Part shown: positions 34,017 through 47,500 of the stretch, piece after piece
Numbering within the stretch: the stretch's first letter is position 1
Layout: each line of letters opens with the position of its first letter
Notes under the pieces: generated by a model
Told to the model about the DNA's origin: nothing
The model's database searches: none
Seen by the model: the letters and a program-made list of their open reading frames with translations, nothing else
Source: Acanthaster planci
Lineage: Eukaryota > Echinodermata > Asteroidea > Valvatida > Acanthasteridae
Assembly (NCBI RefSeq): GCF_001949145.1
Contig: NW_019091432.1
Coordinates: 706,813-770,812, forward strand
Direction of reading: 5' to 3'
Length of the DNA stretch: 64,000 nt
Translations under genes and position numbers: made by a program

Positions 34017-37000
34017 TACACCTTCACGAGTGCTGTTTAGCTGGTACATTGACTTTTTGTTCATATCAATACGAGTATATGTACATTTGTCAGACAGTGG
34101 TGTTTAACTTTGATCTTGAGCTGTTTGTTTCCCAACAAAAAATTCGATTCAAAAACAAAGTTCCAACAAACCGTCAGCCTTCTTCAACAAGACTGTGAAT
34201 GCTCTGTCCCACTTTTTCTGCCTGCTCCCACTCATGCCTGGGCAAACTTCCAAGATCTCCCCCCCATCCAACTTGCCGGGCATAAATCAAACTCCCATAT
34301 TTCTATTGACAGCGCAAGCAGGCGTTCACCTCTAATCCAAGGGAGGCCGGTATAATGTAAACGCTGCAGACATGACACATGACTGAGTGTGCTGTTTGCA
34401 GGCCGCCTGCCTGTCCACCAAATGATGGCACGCGCCTGAATTCCGAGAGCCCCTTTTTTTTCTCTGGCTTACATTCCTGGCATTATTTACACAGACTGCC
34501 TCCACTGCATCACCTGTAATAGCCCAGTGGCACCCCCCCACATCAAGCTAGGGATGTGGAAAACACTACAACGGTGGCACGGAACAGAATACAAAAGATC
34601 CCACAGGTGTACACTACAGATACTGGTACATGTACGTGCACATCATGAGTCTAATTATCAAACTTAATTATTGCTCCCAACATCAGTCTTTGTCTTCCTT
34701 AAAAAGTCACGGAAAGGCTTCATTTCCAAGCAGCCTGCACAACTCTAAATACAGGTGTTCCTCACCGGGATTATGTTTTTGATTCTTCCCGGCCCAAAAT
34801 TGCCTTTTCTTTTTGTGCAACATTAGCTGTTTTCCTACCTCTTGGCTTTTTTTTGGGAGAGGGAAACATTTTTTTTTTAAAGTTGCGACTGGAAACAGGC
34901 AGAGGTGGTGGTGTGTGTAAATGGAGAGAAAGCAAAGGGCAGGTTCGCACAAAATGTGTGAAATAGCATAAGAAACCTAAATTAACAGCTACCAAGCAAG
35001 GTAAGAAAGCACACCCGTCAGTTAAAAGACTGATATTAATCTGCACAACTTGAGTCCAAAAGGAACAAACAGGAGGGAATCAATCTGCTGCTTTGCCCAG
35101 GTCTAATCCAGTTCCATATCTCCAGCCTTTAATTTAAGCCAATGCCTGTTTTAATCCTGACCTACAAATGAAATAAATAGCGTTCAGGTATTCCCACTGG
35201 CCCCTCACTAATCTGATTAGGGTCATCTCGGTTTCCCCAAACACCTGTGCTTGTCGGTATGCCGTCTTCTGATCTGGAGCCATCATGCGTCTCGTACATG
35301 TACATGTATGTACTAGACTCAAATAATGGGGGCAGTTTCTATTTGGATGACGGCAGAATTTTAATGACCTTCATGTTGGTGCATCTTTATGCGTCACAAG
35401 CTGACCAGTGGTGGGCAACCCCTCTTCATAAGACACAACTACCAAATTTGTTTGTTACAACAGCATCTTGCTAATGCCAAATAATGGCAATTCCGACCAA
35501 ATCTCAAAACCACTGCACATTCAGGCTGTATACAAGTTTTTAAATACATCACATTCTGAAGTAACAAACAAGGAACATGGCTTCACCCACACTGTTTCTC
35601 CTTTTGTTGTCCAAGATATGAGAGGCATTGAAATTCTGTACACGACAATACCATACACATGGCATCTTACTTCTCAATTCTGTCCAGCTACTTAGTGGTT
35701 AAAAAAATTAAAGAACAAAAAGGGAAGCGAAATCTCCGGATCTCCACAAAAAAAGACAGGCCATAATGTAGGCTGATAAAAATGGCTTGAAAGGTTGATA
35801 ACAGCAAGATAAGCAGACTAAACAATCAACAATCTCAGGATTTATACACAGAGCCAACAACAACAGGGTAGACAAGTGTTTGATTTGACATCATGGAAAT
35901 GCAATGGTGGCAAGTAGCTACACAGATCAGGCTAATTATATGGGAGTGAAAATCTGAAATATATGCTCCACTGTCCACAGGGATAGTTCGCGTTCTCTTC
36001 CCTACTCCATCTAATCATAAGAGCAATCAGGCCCTTGCAATTATAAAAACACACCTGCCAGGTTTCCAAAGGTGCATGTATCACCTGTGCATACATGCAG
36101 TCCAGCAAAAGTACAGGTATACTGGCAGCAGCTGGCCGTGTGCAAATAAACATAGCATGTTTTGATGCATCCCTGGATGTTTGCCACTGCCAGGGATAAT
36201 AGTTGGATTTACAAAAAAGCCCAGGTCCCAGGTAAATATTACCAATGCAATTGGCTGATTGATACATGTGCATAATGGGAATGTAGGGCTGAAAAGGTGT
36301 CCATGTGTAAAAGAGTGATTCTATACTATAGCAATCGTGGAGCAAGACACCACTGTTTGTGATGGTCTGTAGCTCACCGCTAACACTTAAAAAGACAAAC
36401 AAACCTGTTTCAGTGAGCTACATTTCCATGTACAAGTGGAGGCATCTTACCACTGAGACTAGACCACATGATACACGGATGCAAGAACTCCCATCTGCAT
36501 GCTTAATTAAGAAGCGATCAAAACAGGAAAGGGACAGAGTTTGAGGATGAAACTGTTTTCAAAAGACCTTCTTTTCAAACAATTTTCTGATTTTTTTTTC
36601 TTGGAGAGGCATCTTTGGATTCATTTTTGGGGGGGGGGAGGCAAACCTACAAAATCATTGAAAGCCATGACCGAGAGAATTGTTTCTTGCCCCCTGCAGC
36701 TGACATTCTTGGGTCCCTGGTTCCAATTCCAGTTCTGGTTCATTACACAAAACAAGACCCCACAACACCACTGCTACTGGTATAAAAAGGCCATAATCAA
36801 ACCCAATGCTTCACTTTTTCAATGGGATGTGTACAAAAAATTAAATAAAACAATAGCAACAGTCTTGAATCTGATGATCTGGCAGAATTCCAACAAGCTA
36901 TTGCAAATCAGCTACACAAAAATAAACAAGTTGACTTTCCTCACCCTAATGACCAAGTAATGTGAAACACAGGTATCCAATCACAGAGCTCATTATTCAA

Positions 37001-40000
37001 TCAGCAGTTTTCCTTTCTTCTCTTTATTCCAAAGGACAGAGCACATCCCTCACTAATTCCAGCAGACCATTGACCTTGGGGGAATAAGAATCAATTTATC
37101 ATGCTTTCCAGGGACCATTCATTACATCCCTGGATTCCCTGTGCCCCTTATCTGGTTTCTAAGACAATTGAAGATTGGCAGCTGTCAGGGAGATATCACT
37201 TGGAACCCATCAAGGACAACGCTGTCTGGGGTGTCAACACCTCACCTTTTGACAGGGAATTATCTTCAAATAGAAAGATCTTTCTTCAGTTCAACAATGC
37301 AAACAAGTGAGCACTACCATTTTACTTCAATGGCAGCCCTGTCCCACCTCCTTTGTTCAAGCAGTAATCAAACTAATATCGATCAAAATAATATTGCGAT
37401 CTTTGAGCCAAAACAAACAGTCACCAATGCCCCCCCAAGTCTTGTACTGCGACGATGTCGAGAGAGATAAAAAGTTTAGGAGTGGAAAGAGAATCTTTCA
37501 CGGGTAATTTCAAATCCCAAGGAGAGCGGTATCAGCTTACTGTTGGCTCCATGACAATAGTCACAAATGTGATTACGGTGGGAAACAGCATTGAGAACGA
37601 TTATAGCTCCTCTGCAGAAAAGAGTGGGCGACTTCAGAGGATTGAAATCTGTACACAGGCTGGACTCGACGGGGACTCCTGATATGTATTTGCGGAATGA
37701 CCAATGGTGTTATTGAAGTTAGAAGGCTATGCAGGAACAATGACATTTGTCAAAATAATTGCAGTTTCTGATGACTGTTGGCACTGATCAAGTTTATGCA
37801 ACTATCTTGTGTCTCTGATTGGAACAACTGAGTGGTCACTGGTTGCTGTGGTAACTGAGAAGCTGGCATCAGTTAGAGACACTGTTCGGGGCAACGTGTG
37901 GGCGTACAAATATTTATTGGAAATAATGGTCAATTTATGATGTCCCCAGTTGTAAGACGTCAGAATGTATTTCAGGAGGCCACTCAAAAGAATTCACTCC
38001 AAAAGGTAAAAAAATCAGTCTTGCATGACTGACCAACCAAAGTTTTAATAGGTTAATAGGTTTTTTTTTAAACTGTTCCCACGATCTGCAGGGGAAAACA
38101 GGTAACAGGCTTACTCATCCTACGGTGAAAGAATGGAAATTTTATGACAGCCCACATTTATGCCAACACAACTCAACCTTGGTATGATTGGCTTAATAGT
38201 TATGGCAAACCTTGATGTTTTTATGCCATTCAAAAGATAATTTTCATTACCTTGATAAATTGATAGGATTGCATCAATGGGGGTGAGAAAACTCTAAGGT
38301 GGAAGGTCAATCTTCACTGCGATATCTTCTTTTGGATAATTTTTTTTTTAAATCCCTTTTTTTACTTTTACCTTTGCACTTAAAATGACTTTTGTAAACA
38401 CACCTCTTCCGTTTGTTTCTGCCAGGTAAAAAAAAAATGAATTTCCAAAATTTGTATCATTTATTTCATTCAAAAATCCAATCAATTGAACATGCCTCAT
38501 TCACAGAGTTTACAAACCTTTCACCAATGGGTTTAACCTGATTAGAGGTTCTCAGACTGAAACCTTTGTGCTCACATCTGGATTGTAACAAGCAGACTGA
38601 CCATTCTGAGATTGTCCAATTCAAAGCAATACGCCCGCTACCAAAATCACAACATAGTACATACATGTGGCCTAAAAAACTTCCAGTCACAACCCAATCT
38701 TGACAGAATATGAGAAAAAATTCCTGTCTGAAAAGGAGAATATGCTGTAGTCCATTATCAATTGTTATGTGCATCACTGTACAAATACATTTTACTTTAG
38801 GTCAGAAGAACAAACAGTGAATTCAGAAACCTGCACCTCCATGTAGGTCACAAAATCGTATCCATTTAGAATGCAACACATCTGACTAGTTAGCGAACAC
38901 ATTTGCTGGTAGCATTTGGGTGCAATCCTCATCCAATGCATCCGGATGGTTTTATAGACTGCCAGCAACGAAGGGACAAGGCAATTTCCTACATGCCGAT
39001 ATTAATTACTCGTCACTCCAATCTCAATAGTTTTGAGTACCAGTGGTTCTGTCTCACCCACTCAATTGAATTCAGTCTGGGACACTTGGGCTTCAGTCTC
39101 CAACTTGAGATCCGAAAACTCAACTTTGAAGGTTTAAAGAGCAATCAGAAACACTTAGGCTGTGTCCAAAATGGGCTTCCAGAGCTAGAGCTGTGGCCGG
39201 AATGTACCTGCATATTTCCAATGAAGCGACGACCTAAACCTAAACAGTAATTGTCTACTTGACAACAGATTCGGATGCAGCTTCAGACGGAAAACAGATG
39301 TAATTTTTGAGATGCACAGGCAGTTTGCATACAAGTGCATATGTTATCCCACTGTCTTCCACAATTAACAACAAACCTGTGATCAGACAGAAGAAAACGA
39401 CATCCTGTGCTGGCAGAATTGTGACATTCCGCAAAACCCCACATATTGACAGAGCTGTCCAACACACCAAAGACAAACGTACTCGTATTTGCAATCATAA
39501 TGGTTCAATCCAAACACTCCAGGAAGAAAGGAACTTCAGGTCAAGCCACAACAGTTGGCAACCCACGCGCATGCATGTAATGCATGTACTTGTATCTCTA
39601 GAGAAAATGAATCTTTTTTTTTACTACAAGCGGGTCTGATACTGTAAAGCTAACTGTCCAGGTACTTCTCAGTATTGACAGTTTTTCCTTGAGAGTGTTG
39701 CTGGGTACGAGTCACACGAAGCACAACCAAACAAAATTTGACTGTTTTGGGGGGGACTGTGTAATAAAACTTTGGGATCTGAGACAGGTTGGCTGAGTAT
39801 TAGAGAAATGCTTTGAAACGGCTCGCTGATATTGATAAGAAATTAAGACTACATTATACCAAATGCTTATATCCACAGGCTTGACAGCGATAATAGGAAA
39901 GTGGCAGGTTTTCAGGGGAGTTCAATTTTCAAAGTTTGAATAACTGTGATTTGGACTGCCGTCATGCCTGTTTAATGTCACAAACTCCTCCGAGTAAAGA

Positions 40001-41868
40001 AATTGAGATCTAACTTTAATAAGAGCAGAAGCCCTGGGCGCACGATGTTAGCAGGCAATCAGTGTGAGAGCTCGTCAGGCTCCTGCCGGCATCATGTTCT
40101 CTGTACCATCGCGACGGGCCACCGACAATTCAAGCCGGCTGCGTGATGTGCGTGCGAAGAGGGGGGAATGTGATGTAAACTAATGCAGAGCTGGGCAGAC
40201 TATGCTGCCAAGATGGCAAGTGGTACTGTACTGATTGATATTGCAATTAGACTACATCATCGATGAGAACTCAGCTAGCACTGTTGGCATTTGATTATGT
40301 ACATTTACATGTACACAACAGGGGGAGGTGTTTGTTGACGAGTTGAATGATTTTCTGGGGGATGACATTTTGTGCACATTTAAGTCAGAATTTTCATGAT
40401 TTTTTCAATTTTGCCAATTATCTCAAATATGCCAAATAGATGAAGTTTTTGTTCTTTGGTTGTAGGTAGAAAGGCTACTCTTTGGTCACTGGGTTTTTTT
40501 TTAACAATGTTCAACACGTAGGATGGTACCTGGACCTCACAGGTTAGATGTATCAAGCAAATTTAAAAAATGACTTGAGCTCCCTGAATTTGTCTCTATT
40601 TGTGTACAAATAAATGAACAAGTACAAGTGGCAGTTCAACAAAATACCTAAACAGATTTAGAAAAGTATTGTTTCCCAGAAAAATCGATTCCATCTTCAT
40701 TCCCGCTCTTCCAGCATCCACCAGCTCACGATCTTCTTACTGAAACCTTCCAGGTGAGGATGAGCACTCGTTGCCCCTGAACTCTGAATAAACAAACTGT
40801 ATTGATTGCATTTCTAGGGTTCATCATCATCGTGGCCTAGTCCCAGTGGTGGAGAAGTGTTGGCTGTTGAGCGGAACTGATCCATGAAATCTCTCACTGG
40901 GCAGGATTCCGTTTACAACTTGCACTCAGACAAAGCTGTTCCAGAATGAGTTCTTTTTCTGCTGAGTTTCAATCATTTGGATGAATGATCTGGATGTATT
41001 ATTCTTTCAAAAAGCAGAGGCGGCAACAGGCAAGTACATATCAAAGAATTTAAAACTTGGAAACCTCACTGACTCCAACTTAGATTTAACTACATGTAAG
41101 CTTACAAAACTGTAACAGAAATCACCAAAGTGTACATTGAAAGCAATACTTAAAAAAAATTTCTCATCAATGTCAGGATTATACATTACAACTGAGGAGA
41201 AAATGGTAGGAGTCCCATATGTGGACATCACTTATTTTCCCTTACAGTGGTTTATAAACCATTACAAACTGACGTGCCCTAAAAAATCAAATTTAACTGT
41301 GAAAATATTGAATCCTTTACTCAGAAAACACTTAAAATTTTTCAGACTAGTCTCACAGGGTTTAAGCACAGGGTGTAAGTGGTGTCCTTGTGCGGACCTC
41401 TTTCTTAGAAAATAAGTAAATTTAAGACTTCACCCAGTCTGACCTTTTTAAACTGACACAGCTTTCAGACATGTTATTTTTACCAGGTGACCTGACTTTT
41501 GACCTCTGACCCCATCCCATGATTCAGTGATCTGCATAATTGTTTTGCAAGCTGGCATGAACCAATAGGAAGGTGATGATGGGACGGATGGGTCCCCCGT
41601 GGTCATGCAATGGCAGTCAGGTATGAAGCGCCGACAGGGGAACAGCTGATCCACCAGGTAGAGCTGGGCCAGGATTTATAGGAGAGGAAAATAAAGTGAG
41701 AAGGGAGTTGCCATTGGGCCGAACTTAAGTCGTTTCTTCTTCAACCTGTCTGCTATTACAGTCTATTGCTGCTTGTGTTTTGATTTATGCTGATTGATTT
41801 ACATGTGGGTAAAAAATACACTGAATTCTAAGGTTTCTGATGTCTGCGAGAGCATTCACTATTAAATG

Positions 41869-41990
41869 TAACATCCGTGACCATACAATCACCAGGTCCC
41901 TTTAGCCACCTACTGTCAAGTCTGATTGGCTTTCACGGTAAATGGTGAAATAACGGACCTGGTGACTATAATTATGGTCACCGGATGTTA
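41869..41990. mobile_element. 122-bp inverted-repeat element (MITE-like)
   Basis: The left arm TAACATCCGTGACCATACAA (41869 onward, about 31 bases) and right arm (41955-41990, about 36 bases) are near-perfect reverse complements: both give TAACATCC..TGACCATA..CACCAGGTCC when read inward, with a 5-base indel and few mismatches. The loop is about 55 bases. No coding capacity. This is typical of a small non-autonomous DNA element or a stable hairpin. No clear target-site duplication is seen. Confidence 0.65.
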
Positions 41991-42483
41991 GTCAGAAATT
42001 TAACATAAATGGCAGTCGACTGATGCAGTTTCTTCATTCACATTACAAGGGAAATACATATACTGGGTATGTATGACACACCAAGTTTTATATTTGAATC
42101 AGGTATTGCGGGTACATAAAATGAAAATGAACAGAAATAAAATTAACCGCAGTTGACGAAACTTGCAGCAGGCCCCACAGGGAATAAAAATCATCCCATA
42201 TGGGTATTTCTGTGAAATAAAATTTCACCCCGCCCCCCAAAAATACATGTACATGTACATGAACTTCAAACTGCACACGCTGCAACCAATTTGCCAGAGT
42301 GGTTATTTTCATAAGCCAAGACCTAAGGATTGGTTCCCTGGTGCCACCTGCTACTCTCCCCCCCAAATGTTTATTTACCTTCCGATATGTAAATCCTACA
42401 TCCCCCACAGATCAATATGAATTAGGACTGGGAGCTGAAAGACTGGGGATATTTGGAGCTAGGGCAGATTCCTTTATACTCAT

Positions 42484-42540
42484 TAGGGATGTGCCAAATA
42501 TTTGAGTGTTTAATCGATTATCGAATAATCGAATATTATA
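42484..42540 (+). mobile_element. Possible hAT-type transposon end
   Basis: TAGGGATGTGCC followed by degenerate copies of ATCGATTA/TCGAATA resembles hAT-superfamily ends, which often read (C/T)AGGG-T-G-C and carry AT-rich subterminal repeats with ATTCGAA-like units. I did not find the opposite terminus (GGCACATCCCTA) nearby, so it would be a solitary or decayed end. Confidence 0.35.
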
Positions 42541-44496
42541 TTTTCCAAATTTAAACATTTGAATGCAAAATTAATGAAAAGGAACAGGGAATTTCCTTTT
42601 TTTTAAATGAGAAAAATTGCACTATAAAGGCTTGTTACAAGCAAATTCAAATGAAAAACAATTCAAAATGTAAATTATTCATTATTTCATCAATGCACTA
42701 TTTAGATTGATCAGCTTACAGGATAGGTCCACATCGCGAATGAACAAGTCCTGAGTGAATTTGACCAGGATATGAAAAAATTGGTCCAAAGGATAAAGAG
42801 GCAAAGCAGTGTCACTGACAGTATTTCTCCTTGCAAAGTGAAAAAGTTCCTTACAATGTTGAGCATACATGTACAACATTTGAAAACCAGCGCAAGTGTA
42901 CCGTCCTTGAAGACGTGCACTTTTTACTTATCACGCATGTGCATGACGTCTGAAAACATGGGCATATAATTTTGTTGGGGCATTTCTGCTCACATTTCTG
43001 AGATGTAAGATTTCCTATTAAAAGTAATAACTTTGCCCTCAGGGTACTCAAAAAGTCTCCACTTTTGTGCAAGCACATGTACATATGGTCCACCTAGACA
43101 CCTGCACACCTGGTGTTAGCATGGTATTAGTAAATGAGACACAGTGTACATGCCTATGGGCACATTCGCCCCCCCCCCAAAAAAAAAAAAAAGTTGAGAA
43201 AGGTGAGTCAAACTTTTCCTTTACGAAAGTCAAAAATTTTATGCAACTGAGAACGATGAAAGGAGATTCGGTGTTGAAATCGGCATTATATTCTGAGTGT
43301 CTGTTAGTGCATTCACCTCACCAACAATGACATGAGTGATATCACCAGAACATTTCATCAATCACTTGCAATACACACCTCAATTTACAATGAATCCATA
43401 AACCCTAATGTTACTGACAACGGCAGAGCAGATTTCGCTGGATTTGGAGGCAGGTGCAGTAGTGCCATTTCTTATCAAGCCATCTCTGTTTATGAAAGTC
43501 AACACTCTGAGCATTTACTCTCATTTCATTTTGGTGGTTTCCCGCCTAAACATCATTTCATGGTAAAACTTTTCTCACAAGCCCTCCCCTGTGTGGACCA
43601 GCACTGCAGTAAATGGATTTTATGTAATCTGATTTTTCTAAACCCACAAAATGAAGAGGTCAGGTTTTTATATTGCCCCTCTGGCAAGTGTATGGAGTGC
43701 ATGCACTTTTCTTTTCTGCATGAGCTGCTTCGGTTAAGAGTAAACCACCTAGACCAAAAAGACAAACCACTGCTGACTCCTGTACACTGTAGGGATTAAG
43801 GGTGTGATGTGTATGTTATTTGAATACTAATGAAGCAAGACAGGTCAAGCCAATTAATTATATCAGAACACCTGCTGGTCAGACAAAGGCAACTGGGGGG
43901 GGGGATTGTCTAGTTCTCTTTGAGGGTCAGCTGGCATTGTCTGTGGGAGTGGTTGCTGGAGCAACTGTCTTAGCTGGGTTCAATCACAGGGTTCCTGAGT
44001 GTATGTGGGTTTGGGGTCATAAAGAGATATTGAGGCCAATGAGACAGTGTTGACTTGTGTTGACATGCTGTCTGGCTGCCACAAACATGAGAGAGCTGAG
44101 ATGGTTTATGACTTTATGATGGACTTTTATGCAAGATAAATTTGATTGTGGCCAGATGAAGACCTCCAAGACTGACTGACATCCAGCCAGCTGCAGCTGG
44201 CAACTTCAGGCAACATCACAAGCCAAAGTTAAGCTCTGAAGCGAGAGGCAGAGAGAGACTGTCTCCCTTTTTTCAACTGTAAATATTTTTGCAAGGAATT
44301 CCATTCCCAAAGAAAAGTCCAGCAATTCATAAATAAAGCCCCGAGCCAAGTGCCCATTAATCAATATCCTTGGAGAAGGAGTCCCAAAACGCTCTCCCAG
44401 TCCTGCTGAAAATCCCCCCACTTATCTCAGGAACAAAACCAATCAATGACACCCTGAAAGAACACAAGGATGACCTAACGCTACTGGAATCCTCAC

Positions 44497-44536
44497 CTTC
44501 AAAGACACGGATTTCTCCTTTGTCGAAATAATGCTT
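44497..44536 (-). CDS. Candidate CASKIN micro-exon (40 bp)
   Basis: A 40-base open segment, KHYFDKGEIRVFE plus one base, flanked by a very strong acceptor (pyrimidine tract CCCCCCCTTTTCTCTTTAG) and a consensus donor GAAG|GTGAGG. It starts in phase 0 and ends in phase 1, as the exon at 28102 requires, giving FEG-SIGQQ. GEIRVF recalls EIWVLR of the vertebrate CASK-binding motif, but the key Trp is Arg. A chance match is quite possible in 36 kb of intron. Confidence 0.25.
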
Positions 44537-47500
44537 CTAAAGAGAAAAGGGGGGGAAACGGAATGGCAATATACCTGATGACAAATTAAAGACAATTTTT
44601 GACCACTTATAAAAACGATAAAGATTCTCTTTTCTACCCAAGGTTGGATACACTACGGGGAAGTTTGTGACAGCCACATAATCTCTGGGCTCGTGACTGA
44701 GGATTACGCAGAAGGCCGAGAGATTTGTTAGTTTCCCTGGAAAATTCAGCCTCCAAATGTCGTAATCCAACTGTGTTTGCATGCATATGTCACAATACAC
44801 CTCCTCAGAAATTTTACGAAGGATACTGGGCACAAAGGACAATTCGAAAATACTACAAATTAAGGCAGTTTGGCTCCTGTTCAAATGGAGTCATTTTGTG
44901 TAATTGAAGTGTAATTGCCCCACAGCGTATTATTTGGGTCAGTCCATTATACCCCACCCTGTTATGTACAGTATGAAGACAATATTTGCAGTTCACAATC
45001 ACTGCCCCTTCCTGCACATACATGTACATGGAGGTCTACATTGCAGAGGTACATGTACATGTATGTCAAGCTGGCCACACGCAGAAAATATATCAAGGAA
45101 GATGCTCTCTCCAAATGAAAGATGTTAACCTCCTTTAATGGGCAAATTAAAGAAAACTCCAACAGTGTTTCCCTGGACAGCCGTGTTGACACAGCTCAGT
45201 CTGCCAGATACCAACAGTTATCCAACACATTCCAAGCCCCAAACCGCAGACTCGAATTAATACAAAACAGCCATGCAGCCCCTCACTGTTCCAAAGAGGC
45301 CCCTAGAATGAACTCACTGAGAAACACAGTGGAAGAATAAACGAAGTCCTCTGTGGACACTCTGCCTTGTACACAGTACACAATGCAGTCCGAACAACAA
45401 CAGAGGGGTGTAGCATGGGACAATGGTTTGGGTAAGCAGGTAGGGGTTACTAGGGATGAAAGGCACCTGTAGGTGCCCCTCTGGGGTCTGAAGGTATGCC
45501 GTTTCTTTTTTGGAGCGGGAGGGATGTTACTATGATGGTGCTTGGGACTGGTAGAAGTTCTCACACCATTGCGTGACTGTAGTGGAAGGGTGACCAAGGC
45601 TGGCCGGAGTCAGACACTGTGAATAACTGGCTGCTCCGACTGGTGTTATTGTGTACCCTCAGCCCAAAATGGCCTTCTACGCTGAAAGTCATTGTGAGCG
45701 GATCAGGCTTGACGTGTATAAATTGACTGAGCTATAACGAACCGGGCTGTCACTTAATTTCGGATGAGAGAGAAGAAAAATAAAGAGAGGTGATCTCGGA
45801 GCATGTTCACTCAAGGAAAAATCTTCACCCAAAACAACAATCTCCCGTGCACCAGGTAACAAGCCTAAACAAAATACATACATGTAACATTCAAGCAACA
45901 ATATGGCCAACTTTCATTAAAAATCAATACCTCCTGAATACTCAAACTATCAAAACTGCAAAACGTGTTCATTGATGAGGCAACAACATGTTTAGTGTAC
46001 AACCATTCAATGTACAAACATGATCTACACTTTTGGGAGGGGGACTCTAACTCAACAGTAAATGTAGTCATTCAAACAAACATTTGCCTGTCCCTCTCTT
46101 TCAGTTTGATACCTTTGTTGCCCGGTGACTAGGCAGGTAGGCCAGACATTCCAAATATTTGGTAAACAATGCTTCAAACTTTGGAATGTGAGCCCTGTAA
46201 TTCTTTGAAGGCATACCAACATAGTTGAGTATAAAAAAAAAGCTCATTGTCACCCACTGACACTTTACCACTATGGAGTGTCCACCGGTCTCCGCCCCCA
46301 TGGCAGAAAGGTGTTGTTAATTCTGGGTACCAACTCTTTTGACGTCCCACTGTGAGGGTTTGATTTGTTTGAAAATCCCATTGTTTCCACAATACCCGGG
46401 CCCACTGGGCAATGGCCTTCACTGCACCCTGAACGCACAACACGCACACCTCTATCACTATGAATGTGTGAAGTATTATTGAGTATGGAGAACCAGGAGA
46501 TTTGCTAATATGAACAAACCAAAGCTCACTGTTCTGAACTACAAGATGAATATTGTATCCGTAACACTTTTCTCACACAACTTTTTGATCAAGTTGAGAA
46601 ACATTCTTCATTTTGCTCACATTCCATCCTGTTCAGGGCAAGGGATGGGCAACACTGTGACAGATTTCCTCAAGTCCCACACCAAGTGAAGCGTAGGGGT
46701 CAAACCCAAAATAACTGCAAATCATTTGGAAGCAATCTCTTGGTTATTAATTGATGACACTGGGGATAACCTGAATTCCTGTACTCTGAAATAACTTTGT
46801 TCCAACTTCAACCGAAACCAAACAAACTGCAGGGTTTTTTTTAGTTAGTATCGGCTAAAGGTCATTCACACGCACTTCACTCACTTTATAAACTTATTAC
46901 TGTTATTACAAATTGATTATCAACTCACCACTGCGCCTTGCTGGTGACAAGAGTTTCATCACAGCTGATCAAACTTCCACACCATCAAAGTACAACTTGG
47001 GACTCTCAAAGACGTAACATTTAAAATTTACCACACTACAGAAGACAAGCAGTTGAAACGTATGACAAATTTCGTTCAGTATGTTGATAATACAATTATT
47101 TCTGAAACATAGGTGGTTCCAAGGTGTTACAGCTGCTTCCAACACATTGCTGTTGGCTTTTATTCTGCTGGTACCGGCAAATCTTTGATGACGAAGGTGA
47201 ACAACTCGGACAGCACCCACACAGATTCCACACCAATTCCATAAACTATGCAATCTGGGTCCTTGGATCAATTGTAGAAAAATATCCGAGTGCTTATCGT
47301 GGTGGAAGAGTATTTTTAGACAGGATTCAGGAAGCTATTATCCACAGTTCCTCCTTGAGAAAACTTGTCTTCTCTTGGTCAGTGGCTCTAACATCAAAAC
47401 AGCCAGCGGTGAAAAGGTAATGATGAACTACTAGGCTTTGGCAGTAAGTGTGATGTACATGGTAAACATGCAATAAACACCAAAGGCAGGATACCGGCAT

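Noticed and set aside
37246-37263. 18-base phase 1-1 micro-exon (NSLSK) with a GTGAGG donor
   Set aside because: It has a consensus donor and a possible TTTGAAG acceptor, but so short a segment occurs easily by chance and has no conserved residues.
40684-40760. Plus-strand CTTCCAG|GTGAGGATG resembling an exon end
   Set aside because: No acceptor-bounded frame or recognisable protein sequence precedes it.
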